A DNA stretch of 64,000 bases from Eubacteriales bacterium (GTDB lineage Bacteria; Bacillota; Clostridia; Lachnospirales; Lachnospiraceae), in contig JAUNAK010000006.1 in assembly GCA_030527665.1 (NCBI GenBank), positions 1 to 64,000 of the forward strand, written 5' to 3'. Each line of letters begins with the position of its first letter. Position 1 is the first letter of the stretch. The position numbers and the translations under genes were made by a program. Of this stretch, positions 35,931 to 45,621 are shown piece by piece. The notes under the pieces were generated by a model. The model was not told the origin of the DNA and made no database searches. It worked only from the letters and a program-made list of their open reading frames with translations.

Positions 35931-38264
35931 TCATTCCACGCCTCTGCGGAAATGTCCGCGGGTCGATTGCGGAAGCTCTGCTGCCGTCTCCTTTTTCTTA
36001 TTGATCCAAAAATCAGAAAAGCCTTGCAGAACAGCTTTTGTTTCTTCCGCATTTTCTTCCGTAAAGTGCAGCCGCAGTGCCTGCATATGCAGTTTTTCCA
36101 CTGCTTCCCTGTCTCTCAGAAGACTGGTTGGCAGACTGTTATAGATCACACTGTAACAATCGTTGCAGCAGCTGCAGGCCGTAAAAGCCGTCCCTTTTCG
36201 ATCACGCAGAGTCAGTCTGGCATTTCCGTGATTGCAGCCTTTCAGCGTCTTCTGCAGGCAGTGCACGGAGATCATCATCGGAACCCGTCCGTAGATCTCC
36301 ATCTCGGAACAGTGATTGTCCCGTCTGCGAAGTTCCTTCTCATTCAGCTCCGGTGTTACGGTATGCCGCACAAAGCCATAAGAAGAGAAAAATCTTCCGG
36401 CTCTGCCGTTCCAGGTATACAGCAGCGCATCCATGACTGCCTCGTTTTCAGCTCCGATGCGTTTCAGATATCCCAGTTCTTCCAGATTACGGATCAGGAT
36501 ACCGCCTTTCCTACCGTCAAAGGTCAGGTAACGCTGAACAGCTTCATGAATCCGTTCCTCGCCCCTTTCCCTCATGATATAAGGAAGGACGATCCGAACC
36601 GGAATCTTCTGTTCACAGATCCGATCCCGTATTTTCTTTTTCTCCTCTTCCGAAAGAATGCTGTCAATAAAGGAATCTTTTACCCAGAATCCCTGCGGAA
36701 GACAGATGCCGATCTGTTTTTCCATTTCAGCAAAAGCAAGGACCGGATACAGCTGTTCCGGTGTCTCGATCTGGATCCAGTGGATCTCCGGATCATCCAT
36801 ACCTGTTCCTGCACGGTCTGCAGATGTTTCTGTTTCCGCCAGCATTCCATCTGTATATCCGTTTTCTTCCTTTGCAGAAAGCGGCTTTCTTTCCTCTTCC
36901 GCCAGCACCTCTGCAGGAACCTCCTGCCGTGCATAGAAGGCACGAATCTCCTCATCCAGCATCCGGAATGCGGTTCTGCGCAGCTCATTCAGGTTCTGCA
37001 TCGGAATAAAGATTCCGTCTCCGATCTCCACATCCAACCTGCTGAAACGAAATGCACTTTCTCCGGTCTTTTCCATCTGCTTACGGATACGTTCTTCGGT
37101 CAGCGGCTGATTTTTGGCCGTCTGTACCTCAGCTCCCTCCGCATAAACGGTGAGCGGCTCCCCTTCCGGACTCGTCCAGGTAACCGTTAATCCGGCATTC
37201 TGACCGGCATAGGCAAAAACGGCACCCTCCACCGGTGCCTGCAGTTTTTTCTGCATCTCTCTGCTGTTCAGCTCCGTGCGGATCCCGGCAAGCAGTTCCT
37301 GGGCAGCCTTCTGACGTACGTCATTCAGTTTCTCATTTTTCAGGGCGATCATGTCTCTGCCGTTGTGTTCATAATAACAGCTCTGGTTGAAGCCGTCCCG
37401 ATTAAACAGTTCCCACAGCTTTCTGCGGTCCGCATCGCTCACTTTATAGTGTTTCGGATCATTTTCATACAGATCCAGATATTTTCTGTACACCGAAACA
37501 ACACCTGCGGTATATTCCGGCTTTTTCATACGGCCTTCGATCTTAAAGGAGATCACACCGGCCTCGATCAGATCCGGAAGGATATCGATCGTACACATAT
37601 CCTTCATATTCAGCGGATAATGCGTATCCGGTCCATTCAGATGTTTTCTTCCTTCATATACATCAAAAGGCAGGCGGCAGACACCCGCACATCTTCCCCG
37701 ATTTCCGCTTCTGCCTCCGATCAGACTGCTCATCAGGCACATTCCGGAATAACTGTAGCACATGGCCCCGTGTACAAAGGATTCGATCTCCATTCCCGTC
37801 TCTTCATGGATACGTCTGATTTCCTTCAGCGAGACTTCTCTGGCCGGAACCACCCGCACGAGCCCTGCCTGCTGCAGGAACCGCGTTCCTTCGGGCCCGG
37901 TGACTGCCATCTGTGTGCTGGCATGCAGCGGAAGTTCCGGAAACAGGCGTTTAAACATGGATACTGCTCCGAAATCCTGAATGATCACCCCGTCAAGACC
38001 GCGCAGAACATACGGTTTCATCCACGCATAAAGCTCCCGTTCAAGTTCTTCATCTTTCACGAGAGTATTTACTGTCATATATAATTTTTTTCCAAGCCGA
38101 TGTACAAGATCGATGGCTTCCAGCAGATCTTTTTCCTCCGCATTGGAAGCGTACGCTCTTGCACCAAACCGACTTCCGCCGATATATACGGCATCTGCAC
38201 CTGCCATCAATGCCGCATGCAGTGCCTCAATCGATCCGGCGGGGGCGAGTAATTCACACTTCAC
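35931..38264 (-). CDS. Peptidase U32 family protein with DUF3656
   Basis: This 777-aa protein has the U32 domain at the N-terminus (ELLAPAGSIEALHAAL) with the signature HGAMCYSYSGMCLMSS near residue 164 and CAGVCRLPF near 190, followed by DUF3656 and a Cys-rich C-terminal part (about residues 660-710). E. coli relatives (TrhP, RlhA) hydroxylate tRNA or rRNA rather than act as proteases, and the iron-sulfur-type cysteines fit that. The start is a GTG at 38264 that overlaps the end of zapA by 11 bp. Confidence 0.9.
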   Translation of the reverse strand: MKCELLAPAGSIEALHAALMAGADAVYIGGSRFGARAYASNAEEKDLLEAIDLVHRLGKKLYMTVNTLVKDEELERELYAWMKPYVLRGLDGVIIQDFGAVSMFKRLFPELPLHASTQMAVTGPEGTRFLQQAGLVRVVPAREVSLKEIRRIHEETGMEIESFVHGAMCYSYSGMCLMSSLIGGRSGNRGRCAGVCRLPFDVYEGRKHLNGPDTHYPLNMKDMCTIDILPDLIEAGVISFKIEGRMKKPEYTAGVVSVYRKYLDLYENDPKHYKVSDADRRKLWELFNRDGFNQSCYYEHNGRDMIALKNEKLNDVRQKAAQELLAGIRTELNSREMQKKLQAPVEGAVFAYAGQNAGLTVTWTSPEGEPLTVYAEGAEVQTAKNQPLTEERIRKQMEKTGESAFRFSRLDVEIGDGIFIPMQNLNELRRTAFRMLDEEIRAFYARQEVPAEVLAEEERKPLSAKEENGYTDGMLAETETSADRAGTGMDDPEIHWIQIETPEQLYPVLAFAEMEKQIGICLPQGFWVKDSFIDSILSEEEKKKIRDRICEQKIPVRIVLPYIMRERGEERIHEAVQRYLTFDGRKGGILIRNLEELGYLKRIGAENEAVMDALLYTWNGRAGRFFSSYGFVRHTVTPELNEKELRRRDNHCSEMEIYGRVPMMISVHCLQKTLKGCNHGNARLTLRDRKGTAFTACSCCNDCYSVIYNSLPTSLLRDREAVEKLHMQALRLHFTEENAEETKAVLQGFSDFWINKKKETAAELPQSTRGHFRRGVE

Positions 38265-38616
38265 TCTTCTTTATACTCCGTAATCTGTTCACTTCTCTGC
38301 GAAGCTTCTCGATTTCCATCTGAGCAGCCACCAGATCGTGTTTAATGTCATAGGTACTCTGGTCTTTGTTTTCAATATCCTCTTCCATGGACTCCACTTT
38401 CGCTTTTGCCTTGAAATAATCATCGGCAATATTCAGCTCCAGCAGTGTAGCACGCTCATCCGGTGCCATCCGTCCATATCCCGGAAGACTTTTCAGTTCC
38501 AAAATCTTGTTATTCAGATAAAAAGCAACTCTCTGCAGATAGTCATCCGATTCATACCCCGCAAGTGTAATAACCTTGCCGTCGATCTGCACTTTCACCG
38601 AATGTTTTTCAGCCAT
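38254..38616 (-). CDS. zapA: Cell division protein ZapA
   Basis: ZapA binds FtsZ and promotes bundling of the Z ring. The 120-aa protein starts MAEKHSVKVQIDGKVITLAG and has an N-terminal globular head and a long C-terminal coiled coil (about residues 60-115), typical of the family. I start at 38616 with AAGGGG ten bases upstream; the frame stays open for 65 more codons through hairpin-rich DNA without a binding site. Its end overlaps the U32 gene by 11 bp. Confidence 0.9.
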   Translation of the reverse strand: MAEKHSVKVQIDGKVITLAGYESDDYLQRVAFYLNNKILELKSLPGYGRMAPDERATLLELNIADDYFKAKAKVESMEEDIENKDQSTYDIKHDLVAAQMEIEKLRREVNRLRSIKKSEV

Positions 38617-38921
38617 ATTCTTATATCCCCTTATCCTGTATATGCCGGCAGCTTCTCTAACTGTATCTGTCTGTACCCAAACCTTTTTTTCATATAAAGA
38701 ATGTGCCGCGGAGCAGTATTGCATAATAGGAACGAAGGTTCCTATTAAATGAAACAGTAGTACCGCAGCTGCGGTTCCGTCATCTGCCGATCTGTTTTTG
38801 CTTACCCACACCTCAAGTGTACTGCGAAAAAGTATTGCTCACAAGTAATTCTATACCGTTGTTCATACAGTATGTAAACTGCCCCGGTACTTTCGCCGTC
38901 TGTAAACGGCAGCGGCAGTTC
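38617..38921 (-). other. Gene-free region between ruvB and zapA with several palindromes
   Basis: These 305 bp hold no credible gene. They carry AACTGCC/GGCAGTT enclosing CCGT/ACGG (38877-38920), directly after the ruvB stop and probably its 3' hairpin; CATAC-A-GTATG (38864-38874); the palindrome CCGCAGCTGCGG (38763-38774); and a perfect 9-bp hairpin AATAGGAAC/GTTCCTATT (38725-38746). None is followed by a U run on the minus strand. The zapA promoter must lie here, but I found no convincing consensus pair. Confidence 0.55.
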
Positions 38922-39923
38922 TTATTGTTCCGGAATCGGAAATCCAAGATGCTCATAGGCAAACCTGGAAGCCACCCGTCCCCTGGGTGTACGATCGATA
39001 AAACCATTCTTGATCAGATATGGTTCATAGACATCCTCAATGGTTCCGGAATCTTCACCGATCGCTGCTGCCAGTGTATCCAGTCCCACCGGTCCGCCGG
39101 AAAACTTTTCAATGATCGTATAGAGAATGCGTCTGTCGGTCTGATCCAGACCGTAACGGTCCACCTCCAGCAGATTCAATGCCATTTCCGCCACATCTCT
39201 GGTGATCACTCCGTCAAACTGAACCATGGCAAAATCACGCACGCGCTTCAGCAGACGATTGGCCAGCCGCGGAGTTCCCCGGGAACGTCTTGCCATCTCC
39301 GCAGCTCCCTTTGCATCAATATCCACACCAAGAACAGCTGCGGAATTCCCGATAATTTCGGTAAGTTCTTCAGTATTATAAAATTCCATATGCTGGATGA
39401 CTCCGAATCGATCGCGAAGCGGAGCCGTCAGCAGTCCCGCCCGGGTCGTTGCACCTACCAGTGTGAACTTCGGCAGTTCCAGCCGGATCGACCGGGCAGA
39501 TGCGCCCTTTCCGATCATAATGTCGATGGCAAAATCCTCCATTGCCGGATACAGCACCTCTTCCACCTGCCGGTTCAGACGATGGATCTCATCCACAAAG
39601 AGGACATCCCCCTCCTGCAGACCGTTCAGAATTGCTGCCATCTCACCCGGCTTTTCGATTGCCGGTCCGCTGGTCACCTTCATATGTGTCCCCATTTCGT
39701 TGGCGATGATGCCGGCCAGTGTGGTTTTTCCAAGTCCCGGAGGTCCATAGAACAGTACGTGGTCCAGTACATCCCCCCGCTGTTTGGCGGCTTCGATATA
39801 GATCCGAAGATTCTGCTTTGCTTTCTCCTGTCCGATATAATCGTCCAGTGTCTGCGGACGAAGTGTCCGTTCGATCGGACGGTCTTCTGCCTGCACCTCT
39901 GTCTGTATTACTCTTCTGTCCAT
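38922..39923 (-). CDS. ruvB: Holliday junction DNA helicase RuvB
   Basis: RuvB is the AAA+ motor that drives Holliday junction branch migration with RuvA. The 333-aa protein has Walker [10 protein letters not shown] at residues 60-68, Walker [10 protein letters not shown] near 110 and the sensor region [17 protein letters not shown] near 155. It starts 9 bp after ruvA with GGGGAAG upstream. RuvC is not in the window, as is usual for Firmicutes, which use RecU instead. Confidence 0.97.
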   Translation of the reverse strand: MDRRVIQTEVQAEDRPIERTLRPQTLDDYIGQEKAKQNLRIYIEAAKQRGDVLDHVLFYGPPGLGKTTLAGIIANEMGTHMKVTSGPAIEKPGEMAAILNGLQEGDVLFVDEIHRLNRQVEEVLYPAMEDFAIDIMIGKGASARSIRLELPKFTLVGATTRAGLLTAPLRDRFGVIQHMEFYNTEELTEIIGNSAAVLGVDIDAKGAAEMARRSRGTPRLANRLLKRVRDFAMVQFDGVITRDVAEMALNLLEVDRYGLDQTDRRILYTIIEKFSGGPVGLDTLAAAIGEDSGTIEDVYEPYLIKNGFIDRTPRGRVASRFAYEHLGFPIPEQ

Positions 39924-39932
39924 ATCTTCCCC

Positions 39933-40550
39933 TTAGAATATAAATTTCAGTGCTGCCTTCAGAATGTCCTCCGAAGACATTGTCGGATCCGCATCCACCT
40001 TGCGAACCGCCTGCAGTGCCTCGGCACCGGAATATCCCAGCGAAACCAGTGCCTCCACCGCATCATTCTCAGCCGTACGAGGACCGCTGTCCGCTTTCGC
40101 TGCCGCCTTTGCTTCGCCGGCATCCAGACGGCTTTCGATCACCTCACGATAATCAAATTTGTCCTTCAGTTCCAAAATCAGTTTCTGCGCTGTCTTTTTA
40201 CCGATGCCCGGTGCCTTTGCAATTGCAGCCGCGTCCTCGGACAGAACCGCAAAGCGCAGATCATCCGCCGTCATGGCCGAAAGAATTCCAAGCGCACCTT
40301 TCGGACCGATCCCGCTGACATTCAGAACCATCTGAAAGATCTCCTTGTCTTCTCTGGTAAGAAACCCATACAAGGTCATGGCATCCTCCCGGACAGCCAT
40401 ATATGTATACAGTTTAACTGTGTCGCCCTTCTGCAGCTCCCGCTCCAGGATCCGTGTCGGTACATAGACCTGCCAGCCGATCCCATGGTTATCAATAAGC
40501 ACGGAATCTATTTCCATACTGTCGACGATTCCCTTTATAAATCCAATCAT
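39933..40550 (-). CDS. ruvA: Holliday junction branch migration protein RuvA
   Basis: RuvA binds the four-way junction and loads RuvB. The 205-aa protein has the N-terminal OB fold (MIGFIKGIVDSM), the helix-hairpin-helix pair with SGIGPKGALGIL near residue 80 and APGIGKKTAQKLILELKDK near 113, and a C-terminal RuvB-binding domain with ALVSLGYSGAEA. It is the first gene of ruvA-ruvB. Confidence 0.97.
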   Translation of the reverse strand: MIGFIKGIVDSMEIDSVLIDNHGIGWQVYVPTRILERELQKGDTVKLYTYMAVREDAMTLYGFLTREDKEIFQMVLNVSGIGPKGALGILSAMTADDLRFAVLSEDAAAIAKAPGIGKKTAQKLILELKDKFDYREVIESRLDAGEAKAAAKADSGPRTAENDAVEALVSLGYSGAEALQAVRKVDADPTMSSEDILKAALKFIF

Positions 40551-40631
40551 ACTTTCCTCTGTACTCTGTTATAAATCCTTAATTACCTGTCCCTGATCTG
40601 TTCTCAGACCAAAGGAACATTCGTTTGCCAT

Positions 40632-40660
40632 ATCATATCACGAAAGCGAATCGGTGTAAA
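40632..40660 (-). promoter_or_regulatory. Promoter of ruvAB
   Basis: TTTACA (40660-40655), a 17-bp spacer and TATGAT (40637-40632) are upstream of ruvA with a leader of about 75 nt. I did not find a clear LexA/DinR box beside it. Confidence 0.7.
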
Positions 40661-40731
40661 CCGCAGAGGAACTGCCGTCTGTGCATGAATTCTCTTACGA
40701 GATCCACGTTTCCTTTTCACTCCTTTCATGC

Positions 40732-40737
40732 TAAAAT
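40732..40737 (+). promoter_or_regulatory. -10 box directly before the RNase H-like gene
   Basis: TAAAAT ends seven bases before the ATG at 40744, so the predicted transcription start falls on or very near the start codon. The -35 region (TTTCCTT) is weak. Confidence 0.5.
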
Positions 40738-40743
40738 AGCTGC

Positions 40744-41910
40744 ATGCTGATACGAAAAATATTATTAAACAATGAACTGCAAAACCTGTTAACATCCTTT
40801 TTTCCGGAACAGCCGCCGCTGCTTTTTGATATCGAAACCACCGGTCTGTCCAGACGCAGATCTCACCTGTATCTTCTGGGTGCCGTCAGCCGTTCTGCGG
40901 ACGGCTGGCAGATGACGCAATGGTTTCTGGATCGGCCAACAGAAGAAAAAGAACTGCTCGAGTCTTTTTCCTCCTATATAAACAGTTTTCCAAAAGGAAC
41001 CGCTCTGGTCCATTTCAACGGCGATACTTTCGATGTTCCCTATCTTCGTTTCAAATACACCTTCTACGGTCTGGAAGATCCGCTGGCAGACTTCGAAAGT
41101 CTGGACCTGTATCGAAAGATTCGTCCGATGCAGAAAATCCTGGGGCTCTCTTCCATGCGTCAGAAAGATCTGGAGATCTATCTGGATGCAGACCGGGAAG
41201 ACGAAATGTCCGGCGGTGAACTGATCGATGTTTACCAGCGGTTTATCCAGACACGCGATGACGAACTGCTGAGCCTTCTGTTTCTTCATAATCACGATGA
41301 TCTGGAAGGGATGATCCGTATTCTTCCGCTTCTCGGTCTTTCCGGACTGGCAGAAGGAAAATTTACAATTACGGAGCTCCTGCTCACCGACGCACATCTG
41401 CTGATCACTCTGCAGCCGCAGTTTCCGCTACCGACAGCCCTGCGTCTGCAAGAACCTGCGCAGCTTCCGGATCTGCAGCTCATCCGGGACGTGAAAGATC
41501 CGAACCGGCAGGAGAACGAAGCTGTCCCCTCTGCAGAACATGCATGCAGCTCCCCCCTGCAGCTTCTTGTTCCTGTATTTACCGGCTGCTGCAAGCATTT
41601 CTTTGCAGACTACAAAAACTACTATTACCTGCCGATGGAAGATCAGGCGATCCACAAAGACGTTGCTGTTTACGTCGATCCGGAATATCGCGAAAAGGCC
41701 AAAGCAGCAACCTGCTATCAGAAGCGGAATGGAAGCTTTCTTCCGCAGCCGGTTATTCGTTATGAGCCGGTATTCTATATAGAATACAAAACCGGTCCCG
41801 CATTGTTCGAATACACCGCCGGTCGTTTTTCCGATTCCCGTTTGCTGCATTCCTATGCATGCGACCTGCTGCAGCTGTTCCTTTACAACGGGAAGCCGAA
41901 AAGAGAATAA
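40744..41910 (+). CDS. Ribonuclease H-like 3'-5' exonuclease domain protein (YprB-like)
   Basis: This 388-aa protein has a DEDD-type exonuclease fold: LLFDIETTG with Asp29 and Glu31, HFNGDTFDVPYLRF near residue 93, and a later YQRF-HNHDDLEGM block near 178. It matches the Bacillus YprB family, whose substrate is unknown. No ribosome binding site precedes the ATG and the only -10-like box is seven bases upstream, so the mRNA may be leaderless. The gene converges on recQ and shares a terminator with it. Confidence 0.85.
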   Translation: MLIRKILLNNELQNLLTSFFPEQPPLLFDIETTGLSRRRSHLYLLGAVSRSADGWQMTQWFLDRPTEEKELLESFSSYINSFPKGTALVHFNGDTFDVPYLRFKYTFYGLEDPLADFESLDLYRKIRPMQKILGLSSMRQKDLEIYLDADREDEMSGGELIDVYQRFIQTRDDELLSLLFLHNHDDLEGMIRILPLLGLSGLAEGKFTITELLLTDAHLLITLQPQFPLPTALRLQEPAQLPDLQLIRDVKDPNRQENEAVPSAEHACSSPLQLLVPVFTGCCKHFFADYKNYYYLPMEDQAIHKDVAVYVDPEYREKAKAATCYQKRNGSFLPQPVIRYEPVFYIEYKTGPALFEYTAGRFSDSRLLHSYACDLLQLFLYNGKPKRE

Positions 41911-41926
41911 AATGTTTTCCAAGTAT

Positions 41927-41973
41927 AAAAAAGTCTATCCCCCGCAGACTGCTGCGATGGGATAGACTTTTTT
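41927..41973. terminator. Bidirectional terminator between the YprB-like gene and recQ
   Basis: AAAAAAGTCTATCCC and GGGATAGACTTTTTT are perfect 15-bp arms around an 17-base spacer. Each strand ends in six U residues, so it stops both convergent genes. The recQ stop codon lies at its edge. Confidence 0.92.
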
Positions 41974-44317
41974 ACTCTTCCGGCAGCCCCTTCCCCATAA
42001 AGTGCTGCACGATTATTTTCTGTACCTTTTCCGGATAGATCGGAACCTGATATACATTTCCGGCTCGTGACGTGACATCCCGCATTTCGATTCCAAGATC
42101 CCGTCCCTTCTCCGATGCCGTAAAATACCCTTTTCCCTTTCCCCGGTCCTGCTCCAGTAAATCGATCTCCAGAAGGAACTCCGTGATCATGACTCCTGTA
42201 AGCTTCTTCTCATCCGGGTCCGGTGTATGGATCTGCAGCAGCCCGTCTCTGACTTCTATCGCAGTCATATCTACGCTGTATGCAAACCGTTCTGCTTCTT
42301 CCAATGTCAGAAAAAACTCCTTTTTCGTCTTTTCCTTCTTCGTCCCGTTTCCTGTTTTAGTTCTTCTCTTCTTATCTGCCTGCTCCGTCTGTTCCGTTTC
42401 AGCACCAGTACGGCCTGTTCCATGCATTCTCGTCTGCGCAGATGCATCTGCGTCCGGCTCCGGCAAAGAACAGGTTACTGCTCCTTCGTGCTGTTCCAGA
42501 TAGCTGTGCACCGCTTCCGAAAAAACTTCTCCGAATCGATGCGCCTTGTTTTCTCCGAATCCATAGATCTCATGTACAGCCTCCGGATCTGTCGGCAGTT
42601 TCACACACATATCCACCAGCGAGCGGTCACCGCAGATGATATACGGAGGAACCCCGTCAGCCTTTGCAAGACTTGCACGGAGCCGCCGAAGTTCTTCAAA
42701 CAGTACATTTCCATCCTCTGTAAGATTGGCCTGCAGCTGTCCTTTCCGTGTTTTTTTCCTTGCTTTTGCTGTATGTTTTGTCTCCTGTACTTCCGGAACC
42801 ATTACCGCGGTACTTTCCTGCATTAGAGCCGCAATGTCTCCGACCCGAAGTACACTGTATCGCTCATTGGTCTGCTGCAGATATCCCAGCAGAATCATCT
42901 TGGTAAGGAGCGCCCGCACCTGCTGATCCGAATATTCCTTTAAGGCACCGTAGGTTCTGTAATTCTGCATGCCGACCTCTGCGATACGTGCAGTATCGGC
43001 TCCACGCAGACAGGATAGAATCAAAGTCAGCCCATATCTTCCCTGCGCCTCATACACACAGTTGACCACGATTTTCGCCTGTGCCGTCATGTCCAGCATC
43101 GAAATCTCCCGATTGCAGTTCCCGCAGTTATCACATGGATGATCCGTCTCCTCGCCGAAATACTGCAGTATGTAATTACGCAGACACTCCGTTGTCTGAC
43201 AATAGTGCTCCATCTGCCGCAGCCGAAGCAAATCTCTTTCCTTCAGCAGCTGCACGGTATCCTCCGGTATTTCCTCAAACTGTTTGCTTTCCAGCAGCAT
43301 GCGCTGAATCATGACATCCTGCGCCGAAAAAAGAAGAATACAGGATGCCGCTTCCCCGTCTCTGCCCGCTCGTCCTGCCTCCTGATAATAATTCTCCATA
43401 CTGGAAGGCATATTGTAATGAATGACATAACGCACATCTGCTTTGTCGATTCCCATTCCAAATGCGTTGGTTGCTGCAATCACAGATGCCCGATCATAGA
43501 TAAAATCATTCTGACTCTGCATTCGATCCCCGGCACTCATACCGGCATGATAACGCCTTGCCGCGATCCCTTTTTTCACCAGCATCTCAAAAACAGCATC
43601 TGTATTTTTTCTCGTCGCACAGTAAATGATTCCGCTTTCATCCGCATGCTCCCGGACATAGTTCTCGATGAAGGACTGCTTCTCAGCCTGTTCTACCTGA
43701 AAATACAGATTCGGTCTGTCAAACCCGGTAACGAATACATCCGGCTTCTCCAATACCAATATTCGTACAATATCTTCCCGCACCTCTGTGGTAGCAGTGG
43801 CCGTAAATGCTCCTACCACCGGGCGGACAGGCAGCCGGCGGATAAAATCTGTGATCAGACGGTAACTCGGACGGAAATCCTGTCCCCACTGGCTGATACA
43901 GTGGCTCTCATCCACGGCAACCATGCTGATCTCCACCTGCTGTGAAAAACGCAAAAAAGCCGCTGTCTCCAGTCGTTCCGGTGCCGCATAAATGATCTTG
44001 TATACCCCCTGTTCGGCAAGTTCCATGGCTTTTGCAATTTGTCTTTCCGTAAGTGAGGAATTGATATAGGCCGCATGAATACCGGCTGCATTAAGTGCCT
44101 TGACCTGATCCTGCATGAGTGAGATCAACGGAGAAATGACGATCGTAATCCCGGAGAACATGAGTGCGGGAATCTGATAACAGATGGATTTTCCGGCACC
44201 TGTCGGCATAACAGCCATAACATCATGCCGTGCAAGAAGAGACCGGATGACCGCCTCCTGTCCCTCTCGAAAATCATCATACCCAAAATATTGTTTCAGA
44301 AGTGTTTTCGGCTGCAT
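41972..44317 (-). CDS. recQ: ATP-dependent DNA helicase RecQ
   Basis: RecQ unwinds DNA 3'-5' in recombination and fork repair. The protein has 781 aa from the ATG at 44317 (GGGAG upstream). Walker A MPTGAGKSICYQ is at residues 38-49, and the DESH box (VAVDESHCISQWGQDF) and the RecQ zinc site CDNCGNC are present. An RQC-like and an HRDC domain follow. It is longer than E. coli RecQ (about 610 aa) because of a charged, Lys/Thr-rich linker at about residues 630-680 and an added C-terminal segment of about 100 residues. Confidence 0.93.
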   Translation of the reverse strand: MQPKTLLKQYFGYDDFREGQEAVIRSLLARHDVMAVMPTGAGKSICYQIPALMFSGITIVISPLISLMQDQVKALNAAGIHAAYINSSLTERQIAKAMELAEQGVYKIIYAAPERLETAAFLRFSQQVEISMVAVDESHCISQWGQDFRPSYRLITDFIRRLPVRPVVGAFTATATTEVREDIVRILVLEKPDVFVTGFDRPNLYFQVEQAEKQSFIENYVREHADESGIIYCATRKNTDAVFEMLVKKGIAARRYHAGMSAGDRMQSQNDFIYDRASVIAATNAFGMGIDKADVRYVIHYNMPSSMENYYQEAGRAGRDGEAASCILLFSAQDVMIQRMLLESKQFEEIPEDTVQLLKERDLLRLRQMEHYCQTTECLRNYILQYFGEETDHPCDNCGNCNREISMLDMTAQAKIVVNCVYEAQGRYGLTLILSCLRGADTARIAEVGMQNYRTYGALKEYSDQQVRALLTKMILLGYLQQTNERYSVLRVGDIAALMQESTAVMVPEVQETKHTAKARKKTRKGQLQANLTEDGNVLFEELRRLRASLAKADGVPPYIICGDRSLVDMCVKLPTDPEAVHEIYGFGENKAHRFGEVFSEAVHSYLEQHEGAVTCSLPEPDADASAQTRMHGTGRTGAETEQTEQADKKRRTKTGNGTKKEKTKKEFFLTLEEAERFAYSVDMTAIEVRDGLLQIHTPDPDEKKLTGVMITEFLLEIDLLEQDRGKGKGYFTASEKGRDLGIEMRDVTSRAGNVYQVPIYPEKVQKIIVQHFMGKGLPEE

Positions 44318-44455
44318 AACACAACTCCCTTCCTTATAAGCATCTATATCCGTAATTCTACCGCAAAAGAACGTTTTGCATAATCCCTTTACTTCCCTTG
44401 TGAGAATTCTGTTTTCCTCCTCACCTATCGGGAAGTATTTGTCCTGATCAAAAAA

Positions 44456-44493
44456 CGGCAGCTGCCGTATCACCCGGATACATGCAGCTGCCG
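44456..44493 (-). terminator. Terminator after rpsA
   Basis: CGGCAGCTGC and GCAGCTGCCG enclose a further GTATC/GATAC stem; on the minus strand six U residues follow. It lies 30 bp after the S1 gene and ends the DUF3786-to-S1 operon. Confidence 0.92.
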
Positions 44494-44523
44494 CTTACTG
44501 TTCTTATTCGATTCGATCAGGAA

Positions 44524-45621
44524 TCACTCCTCAACCGGAGCCTCTTCAACATCCTCAGCCGGAACTTCCAGAGCTTTAATGCTCAGGGAGATCTTACGCT
44601 CATCAGCGTTGAAGTCAACGATCTTAGCTGTTACAGCCTGTCCAACTGCCAGAACGTCAGCCGGTTTCTCGATGTGCTCTCTGGAGATCTGAGAAACATG
44701 AAGCAGAGCGTCAACGCCCGGCTCAAGCTCTACGAATGCACCAAAGTCAGTCATTCTTGCAACAACACCATCAACGATCGTGCCAACTGCATATTTCTCC
44801 GGAGCAGAGATCCACGGATTCTGGTTCTCGAACTTAAGGCTGAGTGCGATACGGCTTCCCTTCTCGTCGTTCTTGATATCTTTGATCAGAACGTCAAGCT
44901 TCTGTCCTACAGTGAGGATAGCTTTCGGGTTGTCAACGCGTCCCCAGGACATCTCAGAGATGTGAAGCAGACCGTCAGCGCCGCCCAGATCGATGAATGC
45001 ACCGAAATCAGTGATGTTCTTAACAGTACCCTCAACGATATCGCCAACTGCGATACGGGAGAACAGCTCTTCCTGTGCTTTTGCTTTCTGAGCAGCAACC
45101 AGCTGTTTACGATCACCGATGATTCTTCTTCTTCTCGGGTTGAACTCAGTGATAACGAACTCGATATCCTGGTTCAGATATTTGTTGAGATCTCTCTCAT
45201 AGGTATCGGATACAAGGCTTGCCGGAATGAATACGCGAGCGCCGTCAACGTTTACGCTCAGACCGCCGTTCAGTACGCGAACAACTTTAGCTGTAAGTAC
45301 CTCATGGTTCTCAGCAGCCTCTTCCAGTCTCTTGTTTCCTCTCTCTGCAGCAAGACGTTTGTAGGTCAGAAGAGTCTGTCCCTCACCATCGTTTACTTTC
45401 AGAACCTTAACTTCCATCTTGTCTCCAACATGAGCAACCTCGGTAAGGTCTACGCTCGGATCGTTGGAATACTCGCTCTTTGTCAGATATCCATCGGATT
45501 TGAATCCAATGTTAAGAATGATCTTATCGGCTTTAACGTCGATAACTTCGCCTTCTACGACCTCTCCGTTTCTGATAGTCTTGAAAGACTCATTTAATAA
45601 CTCTTCAAAGCTTTCTGACAT
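44524..45621 (-). CDS. rpsA: S1 RNA-binding domain protein, ribosomal protein S1 homologue
   Basis: This 365-aa protein has four S1 domains at about residues 18-85, 100-167, 185-258 and 272-342; the last two have the canonical DFGAF(I/V) and LLH(I/V)S motifs. It helps mRNA bind to the ribosome. The start at 45621 has GAGGAGG eight bases upstream and lies inside the end of ispH (17-bp overlap). In many Clostridia S1 and IspH are one fused protein; here they are separate but coupled. Confidence 0.94.
   Translation of the reverse strand: MSESFEELLNESFKTIRNGEVVEGEVIDVKADKIILNIGFKSDGYLTKSEYSNDPSVDLTEVAHVGDKMEVKVLKVNDGEGQTLLTYKRLAAERGNKRLEEAAENHEVLTAKVVRVLNGGLSVNVDGARVFIPASLVSDTYERDLNKYLNQDIEFVITEFNPRRRRIIGDRKQLVAAQKAKAQEELFSRIAVGDIVEGTVKNITDFGAFIDLGGADGLLHISEMSWGRVDNPKAILTVGQKLDVLIKDIKNDEKGSRIALSLKFENQNPWISAPEKYAVGTIVDGVVARMTDFGAFVELEPGVDALLHVSQISREHIEKPADVLAVGQAVTAKIVDFNADERKISLSIKALEVPAEDVEEAPVEE

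Noticed and set aside
38617..38811. N-terminal extension of ZapA by 65 residues
   Set aside because: The extension crosses two palindromes and has no ribosome binding site; ZapA proteins are about 100-120 aa.
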